The position numbers and the translations under genes were made by a program. Shown in pieces: positions 1-7,970 of a DNA stretch of 64,000 bases. The notes beneath the pieces are model-generated. The model saw only the letters and a program-made list of their open reading frames with translations, was not told the origin of the DNA and made no database searches. Numbering within the stretch: position 1 is the first letter of the stretch; each line of letters begins with the position of its first letter. Source of the stretch: DATKMP01 sp963790045 (lineage in GTDB: Bacteria > Bacteroidota > Ignavibacteria > UBA10030); assembly GCA_963790045.1 (NCBI GenBank), contig CAWBMS010000013.1, forward strand, positions 124,001 to 188,000, given 5' to 3'.

Positions 1-340
1 TTGCCACAATCGGTACTTCAAAATGTTTTGCGTACTTCATCGCACCGAAGCCGAGCGTGCACGGGCTGTTGATGTGTAAAATGTCCGGCTGAAATTCCTG
101 TAAAATTTTTTGGAAGGATTGATATCCCGGAATCGCAATGCGATACGCTTTTTGCAGCGGCAGCGGTACAGAGGGCACTTGATACATCGGCACGATGCGG
201 TCTTGCATCAGCGGCAATGTGGATGTAATAACGATTGCTTCGTGGTTACGCTCCTGCACGCCTTCCAGCATTTTGTAAATAACGCGCGTTACGCCGTCCT
301 GGCCTTTTTTTAAATTCGCATTGAAGTATGCTATTTTCAT
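1..340 (-). CDS. Glycosyltransferase family 4, N-terminal part (runs off the window)
   Basis: The reverse strand reads from an ATG at 340 to the window edge without a stop (about 113 residues). The start, MKIAYFNANLKKGQDGVTRV, is the first beta strand and Gly-rich turn of the GT-B fold. The later segment around 'FQPDILHINSP' is the usual second acceptor-domain motif of family 4 enzymes. Such enzymes transfer a sugar from a nucleotide donor to a lipid or glycan at the inner membrane. The donor-binding C-terminal half lies outside the window, so the sugar and acceptor cannot be named. The fold is fairly secure; the exact role is unknown. Confidence 0.75.
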   Translation of the reverse strand, partial: MKIAYFNANLKKGQDGVTRVIYKMLEGVQERNHEAIVITSTLPLMQDRIVPMYQVPSVPLPLQKAYRIAIPGYQSFQKILQEFQPDILHINSPCTLGFGAMKYAKHFEVPIVA

Positions 341-371
341 ATTCACCCTTCATAAACTCCGCTAAAAAATC

Positions 372-443
372 GTCGTCATTCTGAACTCCGCGTCGCGGTG
401 TGAAGAAATTCTATCCCGAACTCCCCACGCATTCAGAATGACG
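372..443. repeat. Dispersed inverted repeat of the 'GTCATTCTGA' type
   Basis: The arms CGTCATTCTGAA (about 372) and TTCAGAATGACG (about 432) are inverted copies flanking about 48 bp. This sits between the glycosyltransferase start and the small membrane-protein gene. Short palindromic repeats with this core are common intergenic elements in many bacteria; no function is claimed. Confidence 0.6.
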
Positions 444-449
444 TTTTCA

Positions 450-599
450 TTACATCAGATGCACGATGCATGCAAACACGGCAAGCGCGCCGCCGACCAT
501 CGACATTACCGCATAAAACTGGCGGCTCGTCATTGCTTCAAACTCATGGAACAGTTCGTCTTCCCGTGTCAGGAATGTGGAGGCAAGCAATTGTTTCAT
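450..599 (-). CDS. Small single-pass membrane protein, 49 residues
   Basis: The reading frame could begin further upstream, but ATG at 599 follows an AAAGGA ribosome-binding site with about 6 nt spacing, so this start is preferred. The product begins MKQLLASTFLTREDELFHEF and ends with one hydrophobic stretch of about 20 residues (FYAVMSMVGGALAVFACIV). It therefore looks like a small inner-membrane protein with its N-terminus exposed. I do not recognise a family. It lies alone between repeats, and its acidic N-terminal half plus one helix gives no direct hint of function. Confidence 0.5.
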   Translation of the reverse strand: MKQLLASTFLTREDELFHEFEAMTSRQFYAVMSMVGGALAVFACIVHLM

Positions 600-987
600 C
601 GTGTATCCTTTCAAATCTTTGATACAAAGATACAAGAATGGCATTAGCTCAGAATGTCTTCCACATTATGGATTTGTTAAGCAAATTCTGGTCACTGGTT
701 ATTTTTTTAGTCACAGAAACCTTGTCAAAGTTTCCTCAGTTTCATCTCTGGTACCTTTGACAAGGTTCTCCCCCTATTTGCTTTTGAGTGCAGAAATGAG
801 GAAATTGAATCAGGTTTTAATAAGTCGTTAAGAAATTAAGTCGTGGAGTAGGTAAGTGGTGAGGTGTAAATTATTTCGTAGGGACACAATATATTTAACT
901 GCCGTCTGTTTGGCGGTTTGTGTCCGAAAAAGAATATTTTAAAAATTAAATACTGAACCTTCACTTAAAATATATTTCTAAACCACT
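600..987. other. Intergenic region with two inverted-repeat structures
   Basis: This 388-bp stretch has no convincing gene. It holds a long inverted repeat of the AACCTTGTCAAAG type (718-767) and a second hairpin with arms GGACACAA (882-889) and TTGTGTCC (918-925) around a smaller CCG/CGG stem. The second lies about 60 bp upstream of the OsmC gene and has no T-tract, so it is not an obvious terminator. Confidence 0.5.
718..767. repeat. Inverted repeat, AACCTTGTCAAAG family
   Basis: The left arm AACCTTGTCAAAG (718-730) and right arm CTTTGACAAGGTT (755-767) are perfect reverse complements. A closely related element occurs at 40107-40156 and a degenerate one near 62500, so this is a dispersed repeat family of this genome. 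Confidence 0.75.
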
Positions 988-1368
988 ATGATCACTACAA
1001 AAAACGAACCCCTGCAATATCAAACAACATTTACCAACGGACAACATACCGGCATTGCCGATACGACGGAAGATAAAGGCGGGCATAATTCCGGATTTCG
1101 CCCGCACGAATTATTGGAAGCTGCGTTGGCATCGTGCATCAATATGCATTTGCGAATGTATGCTCAACACCACAATGTACCGCTTGAAAGCATACAAACA
1201 ACCGTTACTGTCGATAGAAGCCATCCCGACGAAGTTATATTTAAATATTCAATCGATCTCTCAGGACCAATAACTTCGGAACAAAAGGAACGGTTGCATC
1301 AAATTGCAAAAACCTGCCCGGTGCATCAAACGTTATCCAAAGCAATTTCTTTTCGAGAAGAGAAATAA
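988..1368 (+). CDS. OsmC/Ohr-family peroxiredoxin-like protein
   Basis: The product has 126 residues, close to the short OsmC-like subfamily. The two characteristic cysteines are visible in 'ASCINMHLRMYA' (helix start) and 'CPVHQTLSKAI' near the C-terminus, with the preceding 'GFRPHELLEAALASC' motif of the family. OsmC/Ohr proteins use this cysteine pair to reduce organic hydroperoxides in the cytoplasm. No strong ribosome-binding site is visible before the ATG. The gene is convergent with the histidine kinase gene downstream and is probably monocistronic. The physiological substrate is not shown by the sequence. Confidence 0.85.
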   Translation: MITTKNEPLQYQTTFTNGQHTGIADTTEDKGGHNSGFRPHELLEAALASCINMHLRMYAQHHNVPLESIQTTVTVDRSHPDEVIFKYSIDLSGPITSEQKERLHQIAKTCPVHQTLSKAISFREEK

Positions 1369-1394
1369 ATTCAAAAACAATCACGGCCACAACA

Positions 1395-1462
1395 CTTGTC
1401 AGACTGAGTCTATCGAAGACTGACGCCATTATAATCGTCATCATTCGATAAACTCAGGATGA
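1395..1462. repeat. Two short repeats with TCGA(T)A..CTCAG core between convergent genes
   Basis: The region between the convergent OsmC and kinase stops holds GTCAGACTGAGTC / GACTGAC arms and a second copy of the form ATTCGATAAACTCAGGATGAC. These resemble the widespread palindromic intergenic repeats with a CTCAG core. They might act as a bidirectional 3' end, but no T-tract is seen. Confidence 0.45.
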
Positions 1463-1468
1463 CCCTTG

Positions 1469-2893
1469 CTACTTCTTCACCGGAAACGAGAACGTGCTGC
1501 CTTTGCCCAGCGTGCTCGTTACTGTTACCTGCCCGCCATGCGCTTCCACAATATGTTTCACAATCGCAAGTCCCAGCCCCGTACCACCGGCTTCGCGCGA
1601 GCGTTCTTTATCCACGCGGTAGAAGCGCTCAAAAATTCTCGTTAAATGTTCTTCCGCAATGCCGTAACCGGTATCGGCAACATCGATCCATACGACATTC
1701 TTTTCATCCCGCACCGAAACCATGACGCTTCCGCCAGCCATATTATATTTGATAGCGTTGTTGATGAGGTTGGACATGACCTGCATCAAACGGTTTCGAT
1801 CTCCGAGCACTTGCAGCGCCGAATCGATGTTCTCTGCAAGCGACAGCGTAACCGACTGCGATGCGGCAACCGGCTGAAAATCTTCCACAGCGTTTTTAAG
1901 AAATTCCTTGACATTAAAATAGCGGAAGCTCATTTTCATTTCGCCGGATTCGATGCTGGAGATTTCGATGAGGTCGTTCAACAAGGTATTCAAACGCAGT
2001 GCATGAACATGCGCCTTTTCCAAAAAATCCCGATTGACACTCGGATCATCGATAGCACCGTCGATCAGCGTTTCTAAAAATCCCTGCAAAGCAAAAATCG
2101 GCGTACGCAACTCGTGCGAAACATTGCCAAGGAACTGGCTACGTACTTGCTCGAGTTTTTTGAGTTTCGTTATGTCCTGTTTCAACTGATCGACCATTTC
2201 GTTCACCGCGTACGCCACTTTTCCGATCTCATCCTTCGAGTGAATTTCAATTCGTGTATCAAAATTACCCGCGCGAATTTTTTCCGCACTTTCTGCAATC
2301 TTCACCATCGGGCGCGAGATGCGATACGAAACGAACGTACTGACACCAACAACCAAGAGCAGTACAAGAACACCAGCAAAAAATATTTTAGAGCGAATTT
2401 CATCCGTCATCGTTTTCAATTCCGTCAACGGAATGCTGACACGAATTATTTCCACCCGCTTGCCGGCAACGGCAACAGAATCCGCAATACGTTTCGCGAC
2501 GTACAGATAATCCACGCCGATGGTTGCACTATGGCGTGTGTCAGTTCCCGATCCTTGTCGGAGCGCTTGCTGAATTTCCGGGCGTAAGTGATGATTTTCC
2601 ACTGTCGATAATTTGTCATCGGGAACTTCAGAATCATTCACAACAACACCCGTGGAATCTACAAACGTTACACGCACTCCGGCAGAATGAGCAAGCGCCA
2701 CAAGCTGCGCATGATTTGCTGGTGAAGGTTTGAGCGAAGCAAGAATTAATTCGGCGCGCGTGCCAAGATCAGCGGCAAGCCACTGTCGAAAGTACGAATC
2801 CAATTCTAATGTGGCGAGTGTGCCGAGTCCGACAAGCACCAGCACGGTTAAACCGATGTACGTCAGCAGAAGCCGTGTGCGGAGATGTTTCAT
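1469..2893 (-). CDS. phoR: PhoR-like sensor histidine kinase
   Basis: The 474-residue protein has an N-terminal membrane helix, an extracytoplasmic sensor of about 150 residues, a second membrane helix ('FFAGVLVLLLVVGVSTFVSY'), a HAMP linker, a HisKA domain with phospho-acceptor His260 in 'SHELRTP', and an ATPase domain with N ('NLINNAIKY'), G1 ('DTGYGI') and G2 ('GGTGLGLAI') boxes. The 'ETLIDGA' motif after the H-box is typical of PhoR-type kinases. Its ATG overlaps the stop codon of the upstream regulator gene (ATGA), so the two are translationally coupled. It would phosphorylate the adjacent PhoB-like regulator. The phosphate role is inferred from family resemblance and neighbours. Confidence 0.8.
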   Translation of the reverse strand: MKHLRTRLLLTYIGLTVLVLVGLGTLATLELDSYFRQWLAADLGTRAELILASLKPSPANHAQLVALAHSAGVRVTFVDSTGVVVNDSEVPDDKLSTVENHHLRPEIQQALRQGSGTDTRHSATIGVDYLYVAKRIADSVAVAGKRVEIIRVSIPLTELKTMTDEIRSKIFFAGVLVLLLVVGVSTFVSYRISRPMVKIAESAEKIRAGNFDTRIEIHSKDEIGKVAYAVNEMVDQLKQDITKLKKLEQVRSQFLGNVSHELRTPIFALQGFLETLIDGAIDDPSVNRDFLEKAHVHALRLNTLLNDLIEISSIESGEMKMSFRYFNVKEFLKNAVEDFQPVAASQSVTLSLAENIDSALQVLGDRNRLMQVMSNLINNAIKYNMAGGSVMVSVRDEKNVVWIDVADTGYGIAEEHLTRIFERFYRVDKERSREAGGTGLGLAIVKHIVEAHGGQVTVTSTLGKGSTFSFPVKK

Positions 2894-3582
2894 TCATCAT
2901 CCTTAAACCGATAGCCGACGCCTTTGACGGTTTCGATGAGGTCGGCATACTTCCCGAGCTTTTCCCGAATTTTGCGCACGTGCACATCGATGGTGCGGTC
3001 AACGACAATGACACCGTCGCCCCAGATGCGATTTAATAACGATTCGCGCGTAACAACACGTCCGCGATGCTGCGCAAGGTACGCAAGCACCTCAAATTCT
3101 TTTTTCGGCAAAAACACTTCTTCTTTATCGATCTTCACGGAATAGTTCGGAAGATTGATAACAATATTTTGGATACGGAGGATATCTTCCTGTTTCGATG
3201 AATCGGCAGAGACATTTTTTTTTCGCAGTGCCGTTTTGATGCGTGCAATCAATTTACGCGGGCTGATCGGTTTGACGATGTAATCATCCGCACCGAGTTC
3301 TAATCCCAGCACTTCATCGATCTCTGTCCCCTTCGCCGTCAGGAACATGACGGGAATGGATGCGGTATCCTGTGTGCGCTTCAACTGGCGGATCACTTCC
3401 CATCCATCCATTTGCGGCATCATCACATCGAGCACAATTAAATCCGGGCGCGAATGTGCTTTTTCCAGTGCTGCTTTCCCATTGCTCGCACTTATAACTT
3501 CGTATCCTTCTTTTTCAAGATTGTATTTTAACATGCGGACAATATCCGCTTCATCATCCACGACCAAAATTCGAACTGCCAT
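2890..3582 (-). CDS. phoB: PhoB-like response regulator (OmpR/PhoB family)
   Basis: The 230-residue product has a receiver domain with the acidic pair 'VVDDEAD', phospho-acceptor Asp in 'LIVLDVMMP' (about residue 53), conserved Thr and Lys ('FLTAKG', 'DDYIVKPIS'), and a C-terminal winged-helix DNA-binding domain ending 'TVKGVGYRF'. It precedes the kinase gene and overlaps it by 4 bp. Members bind direct repeats with 11-bp period. An array of that form lies at 6555-6594, upstream of a PstS-like gene, which supports a phosphate-type regulator. The assignment to PhoB rather than another OmpR-family member is inference. Confidence 0.8.
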   Translation of the reverse strand: MAVRILVVDDEADIVRMLKYNLEKEGYEVISASNGKAALEKAHSRPDLIVLDVMMPQMDGWEVIRQLKRTQDTASIPVMFLTAKGTEIDEVLGLELGADDYIVKPISPRKLIARIKTALRKKNVSADSSKQEDILRIQNIVINLPNYSVKIDKEEVFLPKKEFEVLAYLAQHRGRVVTRESLLNRIWGDGVIVVDRTIDVHVRKIREKLGKYADLIETVKGVGYRFKDDE

Positions 3583-3791
3583 AGGTTATCTCTTGTCTTT
3601 CTGTGTTTGTCAGTAATATATAAAAAGGAAGAACGAAATGTGCTAACGATATCAAGATATTTTTTCTTCTTCACCAATACCATATTCATAATTGCTTAAC
3701 TCAATGATAATGTTGCCATGCTTGCCGTTGTTCATGCAAATTCCTATACTGAAACGGAAAGCATAACATCGCTTCCGTGGAGAGGAAAACT

Positions 3792-4556
3792 ATGAATCCT
3801 GAACAAAAAAATCGCGTTGCACAGGTTATTGAAAGCATTCGCAAGCTGACGGACGCCCAGATGTGGCCGGAAGCAGCATCGCTTGCATCGACCGAACGGG
3901 CGAGAAATCCAAAAGAAATATTTTTAATGGCGTTAGATAATCGCTTCCGTTCTTTGATGGACCACCGGTTATCGCCTACAGAAAACAATGAAGAAATCAA
4001 AACATTATTCCAGCGAGATGTTTTGGTCATTCAACAATTATGTGCTATGGCGTTCCGCGATGCCGAACGAACATCGGAAAGTTCCCGCGCAGCATCTCCG
4101 GATAGCAACACTGCTCCTGCAACGCCACCTCGTGCAGCAGCACCGCAGCCGGTATTCACCGATGCCAGGCAAGTACAGCAGAGCATTCCGAAAATCCGGC
4201 AGGCCGTTCTGGAATTGATCCGGCAGCAAAATTATTGTGGTGCATTTGAATATCTGTTTGTTCTGCTTGCCACCGACCCGTTGAACGAAACCTTGTTCGG
4301 GTTGTACGAAGCCGTACAGGCAAGCGCACGGCACAATTATAAAGCGTCGCATTTCGTTTCTGCCGTTGCCCAACTCCATGCAGAAAAAAACTATCGGACT
4401 GCATTACAAATATTAGATGAAGCACTCCTGCTCGATGCTTTGAATGATCGCTACCACGAATTGCGTGCGATGATAGAGCAAGAACAAAGTGCTCTTGCTC
4501 CACGCACATCGCAACCGGAACCGCAACGCCGTTCTGCCGGCAGGCACACGGCATAA
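3792..4556 (+). CDS. Helical-repeat (TPR-like) protein of unknown function
   Basis: The ATG at 3792 is chosen over a GTG 15 bp upstream because GGAGAGG sits about 6 nt before it. The product has about 254 residues. An N-terminal helical part is followed by a Ser/Pro/Ala-rich linker (about residues 95-125) and a second helical part with paired helices ('AGFEYL'-like hairpins such as 'NYCGAFEYLFVLLATDPLN' and 'NYRTALQILDEALLLDALN') that resemble tetratricopeptide units. No signal peptide or catalytic motif is visible. It is divergent from phoB and convergent with the TIR/PstS/OmpA gene. It could be a scaffold protein; the function is unknown. Confidence 0.6.
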   Translation: MNPEQKNRVAQVIESIRKLTDAQMWPEAASLASTERARNPKEIFLMALDNRFRSLMDHRLSPTENNEEIKTLFQRDVLVIQQLCAMAFRDAERTSESSRAASPDSNTAPATPPRAAAPQPVFTDARQVQQSIPKIRQAVLELIRQQNYCGAFEYLFVLLATDPLNETLFGLYEAVQASARHNYKASHFVSAVAQLHAEKNYRTALQILDEALLLDALNDRYHELRAMIEQEQSALAPRTSQPEPQRRSAGRHTA

Positions 4557-4565
4557 TTGCACGAT

Positions 4566-6374
4566 TTACTTTAACCAAACTTCCACACGGCGGTTTTTCT
4601 GTTTTCCTTCCGGCGTATCATTCGTCGATACAGGAAGTTCAGAACCAAAGCCGTACACATGCGCAGGTGCAACATTCACACCATAGGTATGCAATTCCGC
4701 AGCAACAGCTTGCGAGCGCGACAGCGAAAGCGTTTGATTCGATGCCGGAGTTCCATCGTTGTCGGAAAAACCCAGCAATAATATTTGCGGATCGCCGTTC
4801 TGGCGGACAAAATTCACGATGCGTTCAAGATCGCTGACCGCTTTATTATCCAGCGAATTTCCCGACGACATAAAACGGAACGTGACCGACAATCGTTTGG
4901 CATTTTGCGATGCCTGCAAATATTCTTTGGATGCGTTGGGATCACAGAATGGATTATTTTCTACCGTCGGCATTAAATCGATAAATTTATCTGCACGGAC
5001 AATTTTTTGTCCTTCATCGGAAAAAATAAATTGAATGAATTCGCGTGTCTCGGAGTTTTGCGGATTCTCGCTCGTATATAAAAACAAGCGCCGCGCTAAC
5101 GGATAGTCTTCACGAGAAACCGTTAGCACATTCGGATAGATCGGCGAAGCATCGCCATCGGCAACTGAAATTGCTTTGGCATTATTGATGTACGGCAAAC
5201 CGATAAAGCCGATACCATCTAAATCTTTCGACACCGCATCCGAAAGCAAATCGCTGTCTTCAAATCGTTTCGCAGCCGCCGCAATATTGGCATAGCCGTA
5301 ACGCTTCAACACAAGTCCTTGCATCATTTCAAACGTTCCGGATTTTTCATCGCGTGCATAAATATGAATGTCCATATCGCGTCCGCCGACCTCCGACCAT
5401 CGCATAACCTTGCCAGAAAAAATATCGGCAAGCTGCTTGATCGTTAAATTGCGAACGGTATTTGCACTGTTCACGATGACGGCAATACCATCAAGAGCAA
5501 TAATGTGCTCGCACGCAGCCGTTGTTAAAAGTCCAAGCCCTTTTTCCTTGAATGTCTGTGCTTCTGCACTTTTGGCCGGACGCGACAACATCGCAATATC
5601 ACAGCCGCCTGAAATTATATCGGTAAATCCAGTACCGGAACCATGCGAGAACACTTCGATGGCGTACCGTTGTTTCGAACCAGCCGTAGTAAAGCAAATT
5701 TCTTTTTCTTCTTCGCCTTTCACCGTGTCGATGCCGACAACACTGCCTTGCTTTTTCTGAATGTAAGCGGTCACTAATTTCGGCATCAGGGATTTTCCAA
5801 TGGTATTGGATCCATGAATTCGAAGCGTGACTATCGTTGGTCCGGTATGCAGTGTAGAATACAAATATCCCGCAACGCCAAGGACGATGACTGTCATACC
5901 GATAATCGCCCATCTCCCTATTTTAAAACCTTTTCGACTCTTCAACGGCGCTGATGTTTCGACAACCGCTGATGCCTGCCGCGCCACGCCCAGCGCACGC
6001 AATGCCTGAATCAGTTTGGGCATCAGCGCACCGATTCCTTCATTTGTAATTTGTGCGGTAGCGATATTGCCCAACTCGCTGTTCCACTCTTTATGTTCTG
6101 TTTGAATTGCGTTACGAGTAATGCCATCCAACAATGGAAGAATTGGTTTGCCGAGTTCTTTGATACGCTGGATTTCTTCCAATGCCGAAGCACCGCTTTG
6201 CAGAAATGCCTGCGACACAATAACCATCACGGCATCGACAGTAGATATATTGTCGGGCAATTTATGAAGAGATTCCGCCGGCGAAACAAAAGCGGGAAAT
6301 CCCGATTCTTCCAGATGAGTAATAAGTTCCAGCGCACGTGCGCGGTCCTGTTGATTGTGCAAGATATAAATCAT
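4566..6374 (-). CDS. Transmembrane TIR / PstS-like phosphate-binding / OmpA-like fusion protein
   Basis: The start at 6374 follows AGAGG with 7 nt spacing; a longer upstream frame lacks one. The 602-residue protein shows four parts. Residues 1-110 resemble a TIR domain: MIYILHNQQDR strand, 'VMVIVSQAFLQSG' box and Glu66/67 in 'ALEEIQRIKELGKPILPLL', where TIR NADases carry the catalytic Glu. A single membrane helix lies at about 153-175. A PstS/SBP-like domain lies at about 182-470 ('IHGSNTIGKSLMPKL', 'ISGGCDIAMLSRP', 'YARDEKSGTFEMM', 'DGIGFIGLPYI'). An OmpA-type peptidoglycan-binding domain fills the C-terminus ('LSLSRSQAVAAEL', 'KQKNRRVEVWL'). The topology predicts a cytoplasmic TIR with periplasmic sensor and wall anchor. 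A Pho-box-like array lies about 180 bp upstream. The domains are seen in sequence; signalling by phosphate is inference. Confidence 0.75.
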   Translation of the reverse strand: MIYILHNQQDRARALELITHLEESGFPAFVSPAESLHKLPDNISTVDAVMVIVSQAFLQSGASALEEIQRIKELGKPILPLLDGITRNAIQTEHKEWNSELGNIATAQITNEGIGALMPKLIQALRALGVARQASAVVETSAPLKSRKGFKIGRWAIIGMTVIVLGVAGYLYSTLHTGPTIVTLRIHGSNTIGKSLMPKLVTAYIQKKQGSVVGIDTVKGEEEKEICFTTAGSKQRYAIEVFSHGSGTGFTDIISGGCDIAMLSRPAKSAEAQTFKEKGLGLLTTAACEHIIALDGIAVIVNSANTVRNLTIKQLADIFSGKVMRWSEVGGRDMDIHIYARDEKSGTFEMMQGLVLKRYGYANIAAAAKRFEDSDLLSDAVSKDLDGIGFIGLPYINNAKAISVADGDASPIYPNVLTVSREDYPLARRLFLYTSENPQNSETREFIQFIFSDEGQKIVRADKFIDLMPTVENNPFCDPNASKEYLQASQNAKRLSVTFRFMSSGNSLDNKAVSDLERIVNFVRQNGDPQILLLGFSDNDGTPASNQTLSLSRSQAVAAELHTYGVNVAPAHVYGFGSELPVSTNDTPEGKQKNRRVEVWLK

Positions 6375-6554
6375 TTTTCTACCTCTATTAAATTGATGAT
6401 GACATAGATCGGCGTCGCTATACAAGACAGAGATGAGAGAACTATGGTGTGTACGTTTGCACAACTATCTTGTTCGTTAGCCATTTCGTACCAGCGCTGC
6501 GCTACATACCAGCGATTCTGTGTACGTTAAAAACTGACACAAGATATAACGAAT

Positions 6555-6594
6555 GTGTTATCGCACTGTAACACGCCTGTTATGCTTCTGTTAA
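6555..6594 (-). promoter_or_regulatory. Pho-box-like array: four heptamers at exact 11-bp period
   Basis: On the plus strand the units are GTGTTAT (6555), CTGTAAC (6566), CTGTTAT (6577) and CTGTTAA (6588), each followed by a 4-bp spacer. On the minus strand, toward the TIR/PstS gene, they read TTAACAG, ATAACAG, GTTACAG, ATAACAC. Known PhoB boxes (CTGTCAT units) and Bacillus PhoP boxes (TTAACA units) have the same 11-bp spacing. A TATATC element lies 6 bp beyond the array on the minus strand. Binding is inferred. Confidence 0.55.
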
Positions 6595-6772
6595 GTTATA
6601 GAGGTAAAAAGTGTAAGGGTCATAGACACGTTACGAAATGAGAGATGATTGTTCCAGCCGACTTGAAGAAGAAACCGTTTCACTGTCTCTATCGCGGAAG
6701 CATGAATCGGCAATTATAGTCGTGTGAACATGGATTCAATGCCTAATGGAGATAATAGACAAGCTATTGATA

Positions 6773-6806
6773 GCAAAAAAAAGCCGCTATCAAAAACAGC
6801 GGCTTG
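6773..6806 (-). terminator. Rho-independent terminator of the sigma/anti-sigma/DUF4097 operon
   Basis: On the minus strand AAGCCGCT pairs with AGCGGCTT (6781-6805) around a 9-nt loop and is followed by a run of T residues. It starts about 20 bp after the stop codon at 6827. Confidence 0.85.
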
Positions 6807-6826
6807 TGAAAAGAGATCGAAAATTT

Positions 6827-7970
6827 CTAATGTGTTAATTTATGAATTTCAATATCGGAGTTGACGGTATTGAGTTCGATCAATTCGCCGCCGCCGTTCA
6901 GCTTATACACGGCATGCATTTCTCCGGCATCCGTATCTGTTTCGTATGATTCTTTTGGAAATTCCGACCGCACAACGTACTGGCTTTTATGAAATCCCCA
7001 TCCGTTCAACCGGATCGTCGCATCAATGGTTGTTTTGGCATTCGGCGCAACATACAAACGAATGTCGCCGCCGGAGCTGGAAAGTTTGCTGCCGCCTTTG
7101 CCGAAAGGAATCAATTCTGCGCTCACCTCGCCGCCGGACGTTCTTGCATCAACCGAACCCGTGATGTCTTCCAATCGTACATCGCCGCCGGACGTATGAG
7201 CTTTCACTTTTCCGCTGGCGCCTTTCAGTTCAATGTCGCCGCCGGCAGTACCGAGTGATGCATTGCCGCTAACCTTTCCAACGATGACATTCCCGCCGGA
7301 AGTCGAAACCGTCGCTTCGCCGCCGACATCGCCGATTTCGATATTGCCGCCGGCAGTTTTTGCATTCAACGATTTTTTGTACGGTTGTCACTCGAATATT
7401 TCCACCAGAAGTATAGACTGATAATTGTCCGCTCACTTTTCCGACTTGAATATCACCGCCGGACGTTTTCAATGTACCGTCTCCTTGAATAGCACCTGTG
7501 GTAACATTGCCGCCGGAGGTTGTTACTTCCACCGGCCCGCCATAAACATCTCCGAGTTTAATATCGCCGCCGGAGGTTGAGCCATCGATCTTTCCATTGA
7601 ACGATCCGCTCACAGTCACATTACCGCCGGATGTGCTGAGATCCAAAATAAATTGCTGCGGAACGTACGCATCAAACACGACGTTCTCTCCCCACTGATT
7701 ATTCCAACGTGAACGATATGTTACGCGAACCGTGTTCCCCGTTTGTGTCATCTTGACACGATCTAATTCTTCATCGTCTAATCCCTCCACAGAAACAGAA
7801 ACTTCGTTCTTTTCCCATGGCTTGATGTGAAGATCGCCAACACTGGTAGAAATTTCCAGCGTGCCGCCTTTGCTGACATTAAACGATTTGGAACGATTCG
7901 TTTGCGCTGCAAGACAAACGGCCCATCCGCTGATAAGAAGAAGACTTAAAATTTGAAAACATTTTTTCAT
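6827..7970 (-). CDS. DUF4097-family repetitive surface/envelope protein, frame broken once
   Basis: The gene starts at 7970 with a signal peptide (MKKCFQILSLLLISGWAVCLAAQ) and overlaps the stop of the anti-sigma gene (ATGA). It encodes a right-handed beta-helix-like series in which 'TSGGN/TSGGDI' recurs about every 17-22 residues, at least ten times, typical of DUF4097. The frame is lost at a six-A run (plus-strand T6 at 7373-7378). With five A residues, 'TTVQK' reads into 'SLNAKTAGGNIEIG' and the repeats continue to the stop at 6827. This may be a sequencing error, a real mutation, or a phase-variable tract. Members often sit beside ECF sigma/anti-sigma pairs, as here, and are thought to be envelope-associated. 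Confidence 0.75.

Larger units (their letters stand above)
6375..6826. other. Regulatory intergenic region upstream of the TIR/PstS/OmpA gene
   Basis: This 452-bp region holds the upstream region of the minus-strand TIR gene, a tandem Pho-box-like array (6555-6594) and, at its far end, the terminator of the DUF4097 gene (6773-6806). A 29-codon frame at 6638-6727 is not supported by a ribosome-binding site. No other gene is seen. Confidence 0.5.

Noticed and set aside
6638..6727. 29-codon open frame downstream of the Pho-like array on the plus strand
   Set aside because: No ribosome-binding site, no hydrophobic or conserved pattern, and it would run against the terminator of a convergent operon.
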